Positions 6,283-8,499 of a stretch of DNA of 8,499 nucleotides are shown here, in pieces. This DNA comes from Actinomycetota bacterium. GTDB lineage: Bacteria > Actinomycetota > Actinomycetes > Nanopelagicales > Nanopelagicaceae. Location: the NCBI GenBank assembly GCA_947465365.1, contig CANIAV010000026.1:1-8499 (forward strand), read 5' to 3'. Each line of letters starts with the position of its first letter. Within the stretch, counting starts at the first letter, position 1. The notes under the pieces were generated by a model. The model ran no database searches. It was not told where the DNA came from and saw only the letters and a list, made by a program, of their open reading frames with translations. Made by a program: the position numbers and the translations under genes.

Positions 6283-6861
6283 TTACTTGATCTTACTCTG
6301 GTGGAAATTCATAAAGGAACGGCTGGGGGTTGGCCCACGCTGACCTTGGTAGCGAGATGCATAAATAGCTGAGCCATATGGATGCTCGGCAGGGGAAGAG
6401 AGTTTGATCAAGCAGAGCTGACCGATCTTCATCCCCGGAAATAGCTTTACTGGCAAATTGGCAACATTAGAAAGTTCCAGGGTTATATGGCCAGAAAAAC
6501 CAGGATCGATAAAACCTGCAGTTGAGTGAGTTAAAAGTCCCAAGCGACCAAGGGATGATTTACCTTCTAGGCGCCCGGCGATGTCATCCGGCAAGGTAAT
6601 AATTTCGTAGGTACTTGCAAGAACGAATTCACCAGGGTGCAAGATAAATGCTTCGCCATCTTCGGCGACGACCTCGCGAGTTAGCTCGGCTTGTTCGATC
6701 GATGGATCGATTACTGAATATTTATGGTTTTCAAAGACGCGGAAGAATTTATCCAGACGCACATCAACAGATGATGGCTGGATCATCGCCTCTTCAAATG
6801 GCTCAACAGCGACGCGGCCGGCGTTGATTTCGGAGCGGATATCGCGATCACTGAGTAGCAC
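6283..6861 (-). CDS. dcd: dCTP deaminase, probably bifunctional (deaminase/dUTPase)
   Basis: Converts dCTP towards dUMP for thymidylate synthesis. The 192-residue protein aligns throughout with the actinobacterial Dcd family: [11 protein letters not shown] (27-37), [23 protein letters not shown] (99-121, with S102 and A115), HITLELSN with catalytic Glu129 (125-132), and the C-terminal [19 protein letters not shown] that closes over the nucleotide. The [10 protein letters not shown] segment is the form found in the mycobacterial bifunctional DCD-DUT enzyme, whereas the E. coli monofunctional enzyme differs here; on that basis it likely makes dUMP directly in one enzyme. The start is GTG (6859-6861), giving the MLLSDRDIR opening that is standard for the family. 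It lies divergently from the acyl-CoA dehydrogenase gene. The last residues (QSKIK) are a short lineage-specific tail. Confidence 0.94.
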   Translation of the reverse strand: MLLSDRDIRSEINAGRVAVEPFEEAMIQPSSVDVRLDKFFRVFENHKYSVIDPSIEQAELTREVVAEDGEAFILHPGEFVLASTYEIITLPDDIAGRLEGKSSLGRLGLLTHSTAGFIDPGFSGHITLELSNVANLPVKLFPGMKIGQLCLIKLSSPAEHPYGSAIYASRYQGQRGPTPSRSFMNFHQSKIK

Positions 6862-6867
6862 GGCGTG

Positions 6868-6895
6868 AGCCTATCTGACCGATCGGGAAAGTCAG
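6868..6895 (-). promoter_or_regulatory. dcd promoter, probable leaderless GTG start
   Basis: On the minus strand CTGACT (6890-6895), 16 nt spacer, TAGGCT (6868-6873), then 6 nt to the GTG at 6861. No ribosome site is present. The predicted transcript would begin at the G of the start codon. Confidence 0.5.
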
Positions 6896-6914
6896 GCGAA
6901 TTGAGCGTAGGGGC

Positions 6915-6943
6915 TTGCTTAAGTTACTGGCGGGTAGCATTAT
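6915..6943 (+). promoter_or_regulatory. fadE5 promoter, probable leaderless start
   Basis: TTGCTT (6915-6920), 17 nt spacer, CATTAT (6938-6943), then 6 nt to the ATG at 6950. No Shine-Dalgarno lies before the gene. The promoter is back-to-back with that of dcd, the two -35 boxes being 19 bp apart. Confidence 0.5.
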
Positions 6944-6949
6944 TTGCCC

Positions 6950-8499
6950 ATGAGCCATTACACCGCCAATCTGCGCGATATCGAATTCTGCCTCTTTGAT
7001 CTGCTCGGCACCGAGAAGGTTTTAGGAACTTCCATCTTTAGCGAGCTCGATCGTGAAACTGCGATGGGGATGTTGGAGGAGATGAAGCGCTTAACCGAGA
7101 ACGACCTTGCTGCTTCATTCGTGGAAGGCGATCGCGTTGGCGCAATTCTTGATAAATCAACCGGCAATGTAACTTTGCCGGAGAGTTTTAAGAAATCTTA
7201 TAAGTCATATATTGATGGTGAATGGTGGCGCCTTGATGCGCCAGTTGATTTAGGCGGAACAAAAGTTCCAGCAGCTGTTCGTTGGGCAATTGCCGAGATG
7301 GTCCTTGGTTCAAATCCTGCAATCCATATCTATGCATCAGGTTATGCCTTTGCACATGTCGCATACATGCTTGGCACACCAGAACAGAAACAAATGGCTA
7401 AGTTAATGGTTGATCGCCATTGGGGCGCAACTATGCAATTGACTGAACCAGATGCAGGTTCAGATGTTGGCGCAGGTCGCTCAAAGGCTGTGCAGCAAGC
7501 CGATGGCACATGGCATATCACTGGCACAAAGCGTTACATCACTTCAGGTGATGCTGATTTTTATGAAAATGTAATGCACTTTGTTCTAGCTCGGCGCGAA
7601 GGTGGCGGACCAGGAACTAAGGGCCTCTCCCTATTTTTAATTCCAAAGTTTATGTTTGATCAAAAGACTGGCGATCTCGGAAAGCGCAACGGCGTTTACG
7701 TTACCTCGTTGGAAAACAAGATGGGTCTTAACGTTTCAGCAACTTGCGAGGTAAACCTTGGCGAGAAAGAACCAGCTGTTGGTTACTTACTTGGCGATGT
7801 GCACGAAGGTATTGCGCAGATGTTTAAAGTTATTGAATTTGCGCGCATGATGGTCGGTACTAAAGCAATTGCAACTTTATCTGCCGGTTATCAGCAAGCT
7901 CTTTCCTATGCCAAGGTGCGCGTCCAAGGCGGGGATATAAAGGTAATGAACGATAAAGCTAGCCCGCGTGTAACGATCATTCACCACCCAGATGTGCGTC
8001 GTTCACTGATGGTGCAAAAGTCTTATTCAGAAGGTATGCGCGCATTGGTTCTCTACACCGCATCTATTCAAGATCAAATCGAGCTTGCTAAAGCCGCTGG
8101 AGATGAAGATAAAGCCAAAGCTATGGAAGCACTTAATGATTTATTGCTGCCGGTTGTAAAAGGTTATGGCTCTGAAAAATCTTGGACCTTGCTTGGTACA
8201 GAATCGCTACAAACTTTCGGCGGTGCAGGCTTTACCCAAGATTGGCCACTTGAACAATATGTGCGCGATGCCAAGATCGATACCTTGTATGAAGGCACAA
8301 CTGCAATTCAAGGACTTGATTTCTTCTTCCGCAAAGTTGTAAAAGATGGCGGCAAGGCACTTGGTTTACTTGGCAAAGAGATTCAAACCTTTGCTGAATC
8401 AGGTGGCGCACATAAGGAAGAGAAAGATGCTCTGCTTAAAGCCCTCGGTGATCTAAATGGCATGGTTGGCGTACTAGTCGGTCATGCTATGGCATCACA
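6950..8499 (+). CDS. fadE5: acyl-CoA dehydrogenase, FadE5-like (3' end outside window)
   Basis: FAD enzyme for the first step of fatty acid beta-oxidation, making trans-2-enoyl-CoA. The frame is open from ATG 6950 to the window end: 516 codons plus two bases. The opening MSHYTANLRDIEFCLFDLLG matches the distinctive start of mycobacterial FadE5. Other FadE5-like stretches are LPESFKKS, MQLTEPDAGSDVGAGR (162-177, FAD/substrate region), KMGLNVSATCE, ARMMVGTKAIATLS, HHPDVRRSLM and FGGAGF (423-428). The catalytic base is Glu448 in DTLYEGTTAIQ. FadE5 is about 610 residues, so roughly 95 C-terminal residues lie beyond the window. Mycobacterial FadE5 accepts a broad chain-length range; the same here is inference. 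No electron-transfer partner is visible in the window. Confidence 0.93.
   Translation, partial: MSHYTANLRDIEFCLFDLLGTEKVLGTSIFSELDRETAMGMLEEMKRLTENDLAASFVEGDRVGAILDKSTGNVTLPESFKKSYKSYIDGEWWRLDAPVDLGGTKVPAAVRWAIAEMVLGSNPAIHIYASGYAFAHVAYMLGTPEQKQMAKLMVDRHWGATMQLTEPDAGSDVGAGRSKAVQQADGTWHITGTKRYITSGDADFYENVMHFVLARREGGGPGTKGLSLFLIPKFMFDQKTGDLGKRNGVYVTSLENKMGLNVSATCEVNLGEKEPAVGYLLGDVHEGIAQMFKVIEFARMMVGTKAIATLSAGYQQALSYAKVRVQGGDIKVMNDKASPRVTIIHHPDVRRSLMVQKSYSEGMRALVLYTASIQDQIELAKAAGDEDKAKAMEALNDLLLPVVKGYGSEKSWTLLGTESLQTFGGAGFTQDWPLEQYVRDAKIDTLYEGTTAIQGLDFFFRKVVKDGGKALGLLGKEIQTFAESGGAHKEEKDALLKALGDLNGMVGVLVGHAMAS

Noticed and set aside
6240..6288. 8-bp direct repeat AGTTACTT at 6240-6247 and 6281-6288 flanking the dcd-lemA gap
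   Set aside because: It resembles a short target-site duplication, but only 33 bp lie between the copies and no mobile element is there; chance is the simplest reading.
1..8499. A new defence, mobile or biosynthetic system
   Set aside because: Every gene belongs to a well-known core family, base composition looks even by eye, and there are no repeats arrays, integrases, transposases or unexplained gaps over 88 bp.

Overview
The window looks like a compact, chromosomal core region of a low-to-mid GC actinobacterium. The gene order pknB / trpG (convergent) / crgA is the conserved actinobacterial neighbourhood that usually lies close to the replication origin. The FadE5-type acyl-CoA dehydrogenase, the DCD-DUT-type deaminase and the PASTA-domain PknB are also of actinobacterial type. 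The modest GC content (estimated by eye), gaps of 0 to 88 bp and the absence of filler genes suggest a streamlined planktonic lineage such as Nanopelagicales (acI); that placement is inference.

Layout: (1) 22-1572, PknB Ser/Thr kinase, facing trpG/pabA (1574-2203, minus) with a single base between the stop codons. (2) 2204-2271, a short divergent promoter region, then crgA (2272-2538, plus), a small divisome membrane protein. (3) 2590-4773, a PhoP-like two-component system whose kinase ATG directly follows the regulator's stop codon. (4) 4770-6239 on minus, lemA then htpX, a membrane quality-control pair; htpX and the kinase share a TTAA that provides both stop codons. (5) dcd (6283-6861, minus), upstream of lemA. 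(6) 6862-6949, a second divergent promoter region, then a FadE5-like acyl-CoA dehydrogenase (6950 to window end, truncated by the window).

The genes cover growth control and division (PknB, CrgA), folate/tryptophan precursor supply (TrpG/PabA), envelope signalling and membrane proteostasis (two-component system, LemA, HtpX), pyrimidine nucleotide supply (Dcd) and fatty acid oxidation (FadE5). No mobile element, RNA gene, CRISPR array or convincing intrinsic terminator was seen, and no gap between genes exceeds 88 bp.

The most interesting signals are regulatory. All five genes at the head of a transcription unit have a YANNNT -10-like hexamer exactly 6 nt before the start codon and no well-spaced Shine-Dalgarno, which indicates leaderless transcripts. 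The response-regulator promoter carries a direct repeat TCTCAGC-N4-TCTCAGG, one base per half-site or slightly more from the known mycobacterial PhoP box, placed over the missing -35 element and so suggesting positive autoregulation. I did not find a novel multi-gene system.
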